In this document: positions 16,425-24,201 of the stretch, piece by piece | Position numbering within the stretch: position 1 is the stretch's first letter | Layout of the letters: the number at the start of each line of letters is the position of its first letter | Assembly: GCF_016918505.1 (NCBI RefSeq) | Contig: NZ_JAFFPZ010000011.1 | Coordinates: 53,338-117,337 of the forward strand | Origin: Desulforhopalus vacuolatus | GTDB taxonomy: Bacteria > Desulfobacterota > Desulfobulbia > Desulfobulbales > Desulfocapsaceae | Length of the DNA: 64,000 nt | Direction: 5' to 3' | Position numbers and translations under genes: made by a program | The notes under the pieces: model-generated | Told to the model about the DNA's origin: nothing | The model's database searches: none | What the model saw: the letters and a program-made list of their open reading frames with translations, nothing else

Positions 16425-16899
16425 TGCTGAAGCAGATGTGGAGGGGGAACTGTTCCTGATCCGGGATTCAGGAGAGATGCCCGAGGTCGGCCTGCATGCT
16501 TCTCTTTACTGGCTGGAAAAGGATAAAGATGGCCCGCAGTTACGCTTGAATGATGAACAGAAGGAAAGACTGGTTGCGGCGGCGACCGCCCGTTACGAGG
16601 AGATTATTCTTCGTGATCTTTTGCCCGAAAACCGTTCAAAACCTCACTGCCGGGGGCTGGCACGCTCTTTCTGCAACTGGCAGCGTTTTCTCGATTTCTG
16701 TGTTCGCTGGGATGTCGACCTGGCTGAGATTCGTCAGCAGATTAAAAACGCACTGGCCAGTCGTCTTGCCGTGATGATGGTGGAGGGTGAAGATGAAGCC
16801 GAATGCTCAGCCGTTGAGCTCTTCTCTTTTGCGCAGACGCTCGGGGTTGCGATGCCGGGGGTGTTCACTCCCCCGGCAATGCACGAACATAAAGCGTGA
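16408..16899 (+). CDS. Unknown protein encoded after hemA
   Basis: 163 residues from ATG 16408 (AGGA just upstream), overlapping the hemA end by 17 bases; ATG 16417 is also possible. No domain recognised. It is acidic at the N-terminus (DAEADVEGELFLIRD), has a central basic and aromatic part (HCRGLARSFCNWQRFLDFC) and a helical C-terminal half without membrane segments. It looks like a soluble cytoplasmic protein. Overlap and coding appearance support a real gene, probably co-translated with hemA. Confidence 0.7.
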   Translation: MRQMSDAEADVEGELFLIRDSGEMPEVGLHASLYWLEKDKDGPQLRLNDEQKERLVAAATARYEEIILRDLLPENRSKPHCRGLARSFCNWQRFLDFCVRWDVDLAEIRQQIKNALASRLAVMMVEGEDEAECSAVELFSFAQTLGVAMPGVFTPPAMHEHKA

Positions 16900-17071
16900 A
16901 GTGTTTGCTTTACCGAGTCAGCGCAGCTGTGTTGTCCTCTTTTTTACAGTAGTATTTTCCTTCCAGATTTGGTAGTTCTCTGAAATTTCCTTTCCTTTTT
17001 TATTCCGAAATAGTTCAGCCTGAACGTGGCGTGAGCCTGTCTTTTCAGTATTGGAGCATACAAAAAATAAT

Positions 17072-19456
17072 ATGAATGTATTAACGAAATATTGCACAGT
17101 TGTACTGTCGTGTATCCTTACATTTTCGGCAGCGGCGGCTCTGGCAGTTCCCGCACTGGATCAGAAGGATTTTGATCGCAGGAAAAATATGACTCTCGGT
17201 GTAATCCTTGCCCGTCAGCTCCCGGTTCTTCATTATTCCGATAAAAAGATGGATGACAGCCTCTCCGAGGCTGCGTTTGATCTTTATCTGAAACAACTTG
17301 ATTTTCAGAAACGTTTTTTGCTGCAGAGTGACGTGGAGCAGCTCAATGCCTTTGCTGCAGATATTGATGATGAACTTCTCAGTGGGCGTATTACCCTGCC
17401 CGATGCCGGTTACGATATTCTCAACGAGCGTATCGACATGGTGGAACAGCTGACCAGTGTAATGCTTGCCGACGACAGTGTCTCTGGTCTTTCTCCCAAT
17501 GCAGGAAGTGTGGCGACGGACAAGGCGGCGCAGAAAGTCTATGTAGTGAAGCAGGACGATACCGTTTCCTCCATCGCTGCTCAATTCCCCGGTGTCAGTG
17601 TGCCCGATCTGTTGCAGGCGAACAGCATGGAAAAGCCTGCAGTCCTTGATCCCGGTCGTCAGTTTATTCTTCCGGCGCCGTGGAAGGTTCCCACACTGTT
17701 GCAGGTTGGCATTTTCAACATGACAACCCCGGACAAGGTGGAAAGCGAACCCAAAAAAATGAAGTTTGTAAAAGATACCGGGGAGATGAAGGATAAGTGG
17801 CGACAAATTCTAAAAATGCAAATTATCTCTCAGTATCTTGATATGCGGACGGAGCGGGCTGCGGCTCGTCGAGACGGCAAGCCGGGCAAGGATGATATCG
17901 CGGTAAAAAATGATATTGAAGTGTGGAAAATGGCACTTGCGAAGGTGAAAAAACGCAACAAGAATTTTTTTCATCGTCTCCGTCAGGAGACCCTGCAGGA
18001 TCATTATGATCGTTTTTTCAACGCTGTTACCCGTGCCTTCGGGCCTCATACCAATTACATTGCGCCAGCCTCCAAAGAGCAGTTTGACATTAATATGCGT
18101 GGTTCTCTTGAGGGCATTGGTGCCATGTTGCGTGAAGAGGATGGTGTTATCCGGGTGACCAGTATCGTCCCGGGAAGTGCTTCGGCAAGAACGGGGAAAC
18201 TCAAGGCGCAGGATATCATCATCGAGGTTGCCCAGGAGGGTGAAGAACCGATAGATGTAACCGATATGCGTCTGCGTGATGCCGTGCGTCTTATCCGCGG
18301 ACCGAAAGGTTCTACTGTCAGCCTGACCGTGAAAAAATCCGACGGCAGTATTGTAACTGTTCCCATTGTGCGTGATGTGGTACAGCTTGAAGAGACTTTT
18401 GTGAAAAGTGCGGTTCTCGACGGTGGCAATGGGATGAAGGTTGGTTATATCTACCTTCCCAGTTTTTATCGGGATTTCGACGCAACCCGGAATGGGAACA
18501 GGACCTCACGAAATTCTACTGATGATACCCGGAAAGCTATCGAAGAACTCAAAGAAAAATATGTCGATGGCATTATTCTTGATCTGCGGGATGATGGTGG
18601 CGGGGCGCTGGTAGATGCTGTTGATATTACAGGGCTTTTTATCGGTTCCGGGCCGGTGGTAACCGTTCGCAACAATTATGGCGAACAGCGTACGCTGACT
18701 GACACCCGTGACACCATTTACTATGACGGCCCGCTGGTTGTACTGGTAAACAAGTTTTCCGCTTCTGCCTCTGAAATTGTTGCTGCGGCCCTGCAGGACT
18801 ATGGTCGGGCGGTAATCATTGGTGGAAAACATACCCATGGCAAAGGCTCAGTGCAGACCGTTGTTGACCTTAATGACTCAAAACCGTTTCTTTCCCTGCA
18901 GAACTTTGGTGACCTTGGTGCCCTGAAGGTGACGATTCAAAAGTTTTACCGTATCAACGGTTGTTCCACCCAGTGGAAGGGTGTTGAACCGGATATTGAG
19001 TTGCCGGACCTCTTTGCCCATGTCAAATCAGAAGAGCGCTATCTTGATTACAGCCTTCCCTGGGACTCTCTCAGTGTTGTACCGTGCAAACCCTGGCGCA
19101 GGCCGCTGTTTCTCAAAGAGTTGAAACGTCGTTCTGCGGGAAGGGTTGCAGCAAGCGAAAAATTTCATGTTATTGAGGAAGAGGCTGCCAAGGCAAAGAA
19201 GAGAGCGGAAGATACGATGATTGACGTGGAGTTGAATAATATGCTCAACAAGCGTCTTGAGGTTGAAATGAGCGAAGACAAGGTTGGGGACCTTTTTAAA
19301 CTGCATGGTACCATGGATGAAAATGATATCAGGGATGGTCTGGAGCCTACCCCGGAAGAGCAGCACCAGAAGTGGCTTAAGGAAATTAAAGAAGATCCTT
19401 ATGTTCTTGAAGGAGAGGCTGTTCTACAAGATGTTCGGAATCTGCAAAATCAATGA
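17072..19456 (+). CDS. prc: Carboxy-terminal (tail-specific) protease Prc with an inserted LysM domain
   Basis: 794 residues from ATG 17072; a TTG at 17051 adds seven residues before the signal peptide. The signal peptide ends near AAALA-VP. After a Prc N-terminal domain, residues about 155-201 form a LysM module (VYVVKQDDTVSSIAAQFPG through PGRQFILP), which E. coli Prc lacks. The PDZ domain (about 344-430) and S41 catalytic domain follow, with nucleophile Ser565 in SASASEI and general base Lys591 in THGKGSVQ. Prc trims periplasmic proteins, including peptidoglycan enzymes. The LysM could hold this one on the cell wall. Not obviously in an operon. Confidence 0.93.
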   Translation: MNVLTKYCTVVLSCILTFSAAAALAVPALDQKDFDRRKNMTLGVILARQLPVLHYSDKKMDDSLSEAAFDLYLKQLDFQKRFLLQSDVEQLNAFAADIDDELLSGRITLPDAGYDILNERIDMVEQLTSVMLADDSVSGLSPNAGSVATDKAAQKVYVVKQDDTVSSIAAQFPGVSVPDLLQANSMEKPAVLDPGRQFILPAPWKVPTLLQVGIFNMTTPDKVESEPKKMKFVKDTGEMKDKWRQILKMQIISQYLDMRTERAAARRDGKPGKDDIAVKNDIEVWKMALAKVKKRNKNFFHRLRQETLQDHYDRFFNAVTRAFGPHTNYIAPASKEQFDINMRGSLEGIGAMLREEDGVIRVTSIVPGSASARTGKLKAQDIIIEVAQEGEEPIDVTDMRLRDAVRLIRGPKGSTVSLTVKKSDGSIVTVPIVRDVVQLEETFVKSAVLDGGNGMKVGYIYLPSFYRDFDATRNGNRTSRNSTDDTRKAIEELKEKYVDGIILDLRDDGGGALVDAVDITGLFIGSGPVVTVRNNYGEQRTLTDTRDTIYYDGPLVVLVNKFSASASEIVAAALQDYGRAVIIGGKHTHGKGSVQTVVDLNDSKPFLSLQNFGDLGALKVTIQKFYRINGCSTQWKGVEPDIELPDLFAHVKSEERYLDYSLPWDSLSVVPCKPWRRPLFLKELKRRSAGRVAASEKFHVIEEEAAKAKKRAEDTMIDVELNNMLNKRLEVEMSEDKVGDLFKLHGTMDENDIRDGLEPTPEEQHQKWLKEIKEDPYVLEGEAVLQDVRNLQNQ

Positions 19457-19516
19457 AAAGCCCGAAAATCCCTTGTTGCAAGGGGCTTCCTGCTGAGACG
19501 TCATTCAAAATAAGCC

Positions 19517-19545
19517 TTGAAAATCAGCGGGGAAAATGATAACAA
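19517..19545 (+). promoter_or_regulatory. Predicted promoter of the RsbRD-dsrMKJOP operon
   Basis: TTGAAA at 19517-19522, a 17-base spacer and TAACAA at 19540-19545. Transcription would begin near 19552, inside the operator-like element described next, giving a leader of about 58 bases before ATG 19610. Confidence 0.5.
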
Positions 19546-19575
19546 TGTTCATCGTTTATGAACAGCGATTCATTC
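19546..19575. promoter_or_regulatory. Operator-like palindrome at the dsr operon start, shared with the ppaC promoter
   Basis: TGTTCAT-CGTTT-ATGAACA (19546-19564) is a perfect 7-bp inverted repeat. It overlaps a second element whose core ATGAACAGCGATTCAT (19558-19573) recurs, with one change, on the opposite strand at 59286-59306 next to the ppaC promoter. Twenty of 21 bases (19555-19575) agree. It lies directly after the -10 box, where a repressor would act. Confidence 0.6.
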
Positions 19576-19609
19576 TTTTTATATCCCTTCAACCCATTGG
19601 GGTCCCGCG

Positions 19610-20164
19610 ATGTCACAACAACAGTTTGATCTTGCAGAAGGTTTCCGTAAACACCAGGAAGAAATCCTTGCCAGGTGGGTAGAGTACACTCTCTCCACCT
19701 ACGAATCCTCCGATTTTTTCAAAAAAGAAAAGAATCAGTTTGCCAACCCCATAGGCGGCAATGTTCGTATTGCTCTTGGTGAACTCCTTCCGTTACTCAT
19801 TAAGGGTGCAGGCCGCAGCGCGTATGAGCCGCCCCTTGAACGAATTATATCTATCCGGGCAGTCCAGCAGTTTACCCCCGCCCAGGCCGTTTCCCCTCTG
19901 AATGCAATAAAACATATCACCCGTGAAATCCTCGCAGCAGACCCGGAGAGCAAACATCTCAACGGCGAACTTTATGATTTCGACTTTGCTGTTGATATTG
20001 CTCTTCTTGCTGCATTTGACATTTATATGCAATTCCGCGAGCGTATTTACAGCGTACGCATTAGAGAAATTAAATCTGGAAGTATTGTCCTCACCGACAG
20101 CAAGTGCCCCTCGAAATTGCTGAAGCCTGAAGGCGAGATTCCCATGGTACAGGCAGGCATCTAA
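19610..20164 (+). CDS. RsbRD N-terminal-domain protein heading the dsr operon
   Basis: 184 residues with the RsbRD_N-type helical fold: EGFRKHQEEILARWVEYTLSTY at the start and HITREIL near 105. In stress-response RsbR proteins this globin-like domain senses signals ahead of a STAS domain, but here the STAS domain is absent. Such stand-alone proteins are often encoded just before dsrM in sulfate reducers, so a sensory or assembly role for the DsrMKJOP complex is likely, though unproven. The gap to dsrM is 79 bases, with no terminator seen. Confidence 0.8.
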   Translation: MSQQQFDLAEGFRKHQEEILARWVEYTLSTYESSDFFKKEKNQFANPIGGNVRIALGELLPLLIKGAGRSAYEPPLERIISIRAVQQFTPAQAVSPLNAIKHITREILAADPESKHLNGELYDFDFAVDIALLAAFDIYMQFRERIYSVRIREIKSGSIVLTDSKCPSKLLKPEGEIPMVQAGI

Positions 20165-20243
20165 ACTGGTCTCGGTGCCGATGATCAGTGTGGCGTCGCG
20201 CACGGTTTCCGTAACAGTTCAATTGAATGAAGAGAGGTTAAAC

Positions 20244-21293
20244 ATGAAGTACTCCTTCTCATTCCTGGTGGTCATTGCTCTTGCCCTGATCGCCGGAGTC
20301 GGCTCGCAGATACCGGGTATGGGCTATTTCTTCGGAGTAGTAATTCCCTATCTGGCCTTTGCGATATTTTTAGGTGGTATTATCTGGCGGATAGTGTACT
20401 GGGCGAAATCCCCGGTCCCCTTCTCTATCCAGACCACCCGCGGCCAGATGAAATCACTTGATTTCATCAAACACAGCCGAACGGGCGCTCCAGATACAAA
20501 TGCTGAAGTGGTTGGACGTATGGCTCTTGAAGTCCTTACCTTCCGCCCACTGTTTTACAATACGAAGTCCGAACTTCGTGAGGGCCCGAAGATTACGTAT
20601 GAATCTTCGAAATGGCTGTGGTTGTTTGCCATTGTATTTCACTACTCTTTTCTCGTAATTCTGCTTCGCCATCTGCGTCTTTTCCTGGATCCCGTTCCTG
20701 TTTGGATTGGCTGGATTGAGTTCTGGGATGGTCTGCTTCAGATTGGCGCTCCCACCTGGTACATAACAGATGTAACTCTGCTGCTCGCGGTCGTGTTGCT
20801 TTTCTCCCGTCGGCTGGTCAATCGTCATGTCCGTTACCTTTCTTTGATGAATGACTACTTCCCACTGGTTCTTCTCTTCAGCATTGCGTTGAGCGGGATC
20901 CTGATGCGTTACATGCTGCGTTCTGACATTGTCAATATCAAGGAGCTGCTGGTTGGTCTGGTTACACTGCATCCGGTGATCAATGGACATATCGGCGCAA
21001 TCTTCTATATTCATCTTACCTTTATCAGTGCTCTGCTGGTTTGTTTTCCCTTCAGCAAACTGATGCATGCTGGCGGTGTATTCCTCAGTCCCACCCTTAA
21101 TATGCGGAATAATACACGCGCGGTACGTCATATCAACCCGTGGAATGATCCCAACATCAAGCCGCACTCTTATGCGGACTATGAAGACGATTTCCGCGAG
21201 TCTATGATAGACAATGGTATTCCTGTTGAAAAAGGACTTCCGCCGAAGGACGAGCCTGCTGAAGCTGGAGCAGAGAAAAAAGCGGAAGAGTGA
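20244..21293 (+). CDS. dsrM: DsrM, membrane cytochrome b subunit of the DsrMKJOP complex
   Basis: 349 residues from ATG 20244 (GAGAGG upstream); the frame is open to 20175 but the extension is polar. Two helices at the N-terminus precede a NarI-like five-helix region with histidines at FHYSFLVILLRHLRLF and FYIHLTFISALLVCF that probably ligate two b haems. The C-terminus is acidic and rich in Ala/Glu. DsrM exchanges electrons with the menaquinone pool and passes them to DsrK. It is the first structural gene of a complete dsrMKJOP set. Confidence 0.95.
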   Translation: MKYSFSFLVVIALALIAGVGSQIPGMGYFFGVVIPYLAFAIFLGGIIWRIVYWAKSPVPFSIQTTRGQMKSLDFIKHSRTGAPDTNAEVVGRMALEVLTFRPLFYNTKSELREGPKITYESSKWLWLFAIVFHYSFLVILLRHLRLFLDPVPVWIGWIEFWDGLLQIGAPTWYITDVTLLLAVVLLFSRRLVNRHVRYLSLMNDYFPLVLLFSIALSGILMRYMLRSDIVNIKELLVGLVTLHPVINGHIGAIFYIHLTFISALLVCFPFSKLMHAGGVFLSPTLNMRNNTRAVRHINPWNDPNIKPHSYADYEDDFRESMIDNGIPVEKGLPPKDEPAEAGAEKKAEE

Positions 21294-21327
21294 AAACAGA
21301 CCACCAAGTTAAATAAGGATAAATACG

Positions 21328-22962
21328 ATGTCGCTTCCTAAATTAGAAGAACTGTCCCAAAGTGTGTGGCAGGGACCATCTCTTTCTACCGGGGCAATCC
21401 CGACAAAAGAATGGATGGATACTCCGGTTACTTTCAAGCCGGGGGGATATGCCTATCCGGCCAAAAAAGAGAAACTTGAATATCTCGATTCGCAACCAGG
21501 ACTCAATTTTCCTTTCGCCCGTATCTGGTCACCTGAAGAGGATGACTGGCTCCTTCCCGATAACTGGAAGGATATCATTCTCAAGGGACTTGCCGAGCGT
21601 CTTGATAAGTTTCGTTCTCTGAAGATCTTCATGGACTGTTGTGTCCGCTGTGGTGCCTGTGCTGATAAATGCCACTTTTTCCTTGGGACAGGTGACCCGA
21701 GAAATATGCCGGTAATGCGCGCCGAGTTGCTGCGCTCTGTCTATCGTGGAGAATTCACCCTCGCAGGCAAAATTCTCGGTCGACTGGCCGGTGGCCGCAA
21801 GATGACCGTTGGCGTGCTCAAAGAGTGGTTCATGTACGCCTATCAATGTACTGAGTGTCGCCGCTGCTCAATCTTTTGTCCCTACGGTATTGATACGGCT
21901 GAGATCACCATCATACTCCGTGAACTTCTGTACTCTGTTGGAATTGGTATTAACTGGGTTATTGAGCCTGTTTCCAACTCCACCAAGACAGGGAACCATA
22001 TGGGGCTGCAGCCGCTGCCGTTCCGGGATAACATTGCATTCCTTGCAGAAGATGTCGAGAATCTTACTGGTGTCAAGCTGGATGTTTCTTTCAATCGCAA
22101 AGGTGCTGAAATCCTTTTTGTTACTCCTTCAGCAGATGCTTTCGCGGAACCTGGTATTTACACCTGTATGGGGTATCTCCTCCTTTTTAATGCGCTTGGG
22201 CTGGATTACACCTGGTCAACATACGCATCTGAGGGTGGGAACTTCGGCCTCTTCACCAACAACGAGGCAATGAAAGCGCTCAACGGCAAAATGTATGCTG
22301 AGGCTGAACGTCTCGGTGTGAAATACATTCTTGGTGGTGAGTGCGGTCATATGTGGCGTGTTGTCCATCAATATATGGATACGATGAACGGTAAAACTCC
22401 AGCCAATATGGAAGTTCCCGTTTCACCGATTACCGGTACAGTATTCAACAATGCGGCCTCCACCAAAGTGGTACACATCACTGAGTTTACCGCTGACCTT
22501 ATTAAACATAACAAACTTAATTTTGACACGAGTCGTAACAGCCACGTGAGAGCGACATGGCATGACTCCTGTAATCCGGCTCGAGCCATGGGGATTATTG
22601 AAGAGCCTCGTTATGTCCTTGATCATGTGGTTGACAAATGGTGGGAAATGCCTGAGAACACTATCCGCGAACAGACTTTCTGCTGTGGTTCCGGAACAGG
22701 TCTCAACACTGACGAAATCATGGAGCTGCGTATGCGTTCGGGGCTGCCACGGGCTAATGCCGTGAAGCATGTTGTTGACCAGCATGCTGTGAACACGCTT
22801 GCCTGTATCTGTGCTATTGACCGGGCAACACTCACCTCTTTGGTGGATTACTGGACTCCAGGAGTTACGGTTTGCGGGCTCACTGAGCTTGTGGCCAATG
22901 CTCTGGTTCAGAAAGGGGAAAACCGGGTTGATATGCCGGAAGGCCTTCGTACAATGGTTTGA
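21328..22962 (+). CDS. dsrK: DsrK, HdrD-like iron-sulfur subunit of DsrMKJOP
   Basis: 544 residues. Two ferredoxin-type [4Fe-4S] sites are visible (Cys105, 108, 111, 115 and Cys174, 177, 180, 184). A CCG-type domain provides Cys339 (GGECGH), Cys415 (HDSCNP) and Cys452/453 (CCGSGTG), the ligands of the unusual catalytic cluster related to heterodisulfide reductase HdrD. DsrK is thought to reduce the trisulfide carried by DsrC, linking sulfite reduction to the membrane. AAGGAT lies before ATG 21328. Neighbours dsrM and dsrJ are spaced 34 and 27 bases away. Confidence 0.97.
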   Translation: MSLPKLEELSQSVWQGPSLSTGAIPTKEWMDTPVTFKPGGYAYPAKKEKLEYLDSQPGLNFPFARIWSPEEDDWLLPDNWKDIILKGLAERLDKFRSLKIFMDCCVRCGACADKCHFFLGTGDPRNMPVMRAELLRSVYRGEFTLAGKILGRLAGGRKMTVGVLKEWFMYAYQCTECRRCSIFCPYGIDTAEITIILRELLYSVGIGINWVIEPVSNSTKTGNHMGLQPLPFRDNIAFLAEDVENLTGVKLDVSFNRKGAEILFVTPSADAFAEPGIYTCMGYLLLFNALGLDYTWSTYASEGGNFGLFTNNEAMKALNGKMYAEAERLGVKYILGGECGHMWRVVHQYMDTMNGKTPANMEVPVSPITGTVFNNAASTKVVHITEFTADLIKHNKLNFDTSRNSHVRATWHDSCNPARAMGIIEEPRYVLDHVVDKWWEMPENTIREQTFCCGSGTGLNTDEIMELRMRSGLPRANAVKHVVDQHAVNTLACICAIDRATLTSLVDYWTPGVTVCGLTELVANALVQKGENRVDMPEGLRTMV

Positions 22963-22989
22963 AATTTGAACAAGAACAAGGAGTAATCA

Positions 22990-23397
22990 ATGTATAATAA
23001 AGGCTTAATCGTACCAGGACTGATAATTACCGTCCTGCTGGTCACGTTCCCGTTCTGGTTCGACGTCTTTTCTTCGGCGGAGAGTACCGATCCAACGGTT
23101 GAACTTCCCCCGGGTGGAGAGCAGAACTGTATTTATCCTGCGGATGAGATGAGAGCAGAGCATATGGTGATTCTTAATGAGTGGCGGGATGATGTCCTGC
23201 GTAACGGTAACCGCGGTACCGTAACCGTTGACGGCAAAGTTTATGGCAAAGGGCTGCAGCTCGCCTGTATGAAATGTCACACGAATAAAGAAGAGTTCTG
23301 TGACCGCTGTCACACGTATGCGTCTGTAGTCCCCTATTGCTGGGACTGCCATCTTACACCGACGCAGCAGAAAGCAGGATTGAAGGAGGCCAACTGA
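22990..23397 (+). CDS. dsrJ: DsrJ, triheme cytochrome c
   Basis: 135 residues. An uncleaved N-terminal membrane anchor (about 6-28) precedes a small periplasmic domain with three CxxCH haem sites: CMKCH (93-97), CDRCH (104-108) and CWDCH (117-121). A cysteine at 47 (QNCIYP) corresponds to the conserved cysteine reported as a His/Cys haem ligand in DsrJ of purple sulfur bacteria. DsrJ works with DsrO and DsrP on the periplasmic side of the complex. The stop overlaps the dsrO ATG (TGATG). Confidence 0.97.
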   Translation: MYNKGLIVPGLIITVLLVTFPFWFDVFSSAESTDPTVELPPGGEQNCIYPADEMRAEHMVILNEWRDDVLRNGNRGTVTVDGKVYGKGLQLACMKCHTNKEEFCDRCHTYASVVPYCWDCHLTPTQQKAGLKEAN

Positions 23398-24194
23398 TGG
23401 ATACCAAAAGAAGAACTTTTTTGAAGGCCGCCGGTGTGGCTGCACTTGCAGGAATCAGCGCTCCGGCTGTGACTAAACTGGCCGAAGCCTCTTCCAGTGC
23501 AGTTCCAGCTGTCGCAGAAAACAGTGCGGGAACAGCGGGCAAAATACGCTATGGAATGGTTATTGACATGCGTAAGCTCTATGATCGTCCCGATATACAG
23601 GAAAAAATGGCTGCCGCCTGTCGCTACGCGCATAACATTCCAACTTTTGATGACCCGAAAAGTGAAATTAAATGGATCTGGAGTGCTTCCTATGAAGAAG
23701 CTTTTCCCGAGCATTCCTCTGCGCATAATGCGGAGATTATCGAAGAGAGTGAGTTTCTCATGCTCTGCAACCACTGTGATAATCCCCCGTGTGTACGGGT
23801 CTGCCCGACAAAGGCAACCTTCAAAATGGAACACAACGGCATTGTTGCCATGGATTACCATCGCTGCATCGGTTGCCGTTTCTGCATGATGGCCTGCCCG
23901 TACGGTGCACGGAGCTTTAACTGGTTTGAACCGCGACCGCATATCACACAGGAGATCAATCCCGAATTTCCCACAAGGATGCGCGGGGTGGTTGAGAAGT
24001 GCAACTTCTGTGCAGAACGCCTTGCTCGCGGCGAGAAACCGGCATGTCAGGAGGCTGCTGCAGAAGTTGGTGCAATTTATTTTGGTGATCTCAACGATCC
24101 TGAGTCAGAGGTGAGAAAGGTGCTGGCGGAGAATCCAACGATTCAGCGCAAGCCCGGTCTTGGAACGAAACCGTCTGTATTTTATATAGTGTGA
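23397..24194 (+). CDS. dsrO: DsrO, periplasmic ferredoxin-like iron-sulfur protein with Tat signal
   Basis: 265 residues from ATG 23397, which overlaps the dsrJ stop. The twin-arginine signal KRRTFLKAAGVAALAG is plain. Cysteine groups of the DmsB/NrfC type follow: CNHCDNPPCVRVCP, CIGCRFCMMACPYGARSFNW and CNFCAERLARGEKPACQEA. The protein should fold in the cytoplasm with its clusters and be exported by Tat. It carries electrons between DsrJ and the membrane subunit DsrP. Confidence 0.97.
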   Translation: MDTKRRTFLKAAGVAALAGISAPAVTKLAEASSSAVPAVAENSAGTAGKIRYGMVIDMRKLYDRPDIQEKMAAACRYAHNIPTFDDPKSEIKWIWSASYEEAFPEHSSAHNAEIIEESEFLMLCNHCDNPPCVRVCPTKATFKMEHNGIVAMDYHRCIGCRFCMMACPYGARSFNWFEPRPHITQEINPEFPTRMRGVVEKCNFCAERLARGEKPACQEAAAEVGAIYFGDLNDPESEVRKVLAENPTIQRKPGLGTKPSVFYIV

Positions 24195-24201
24195 GGGAGT
24201 C

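Noticed and set aside
19449..19500. Possible terminator after prc (CCCTTG-TTG-CAAGGG)
   Set aside because: The stem is only six pairs and no T-run follows, so it was not listed.
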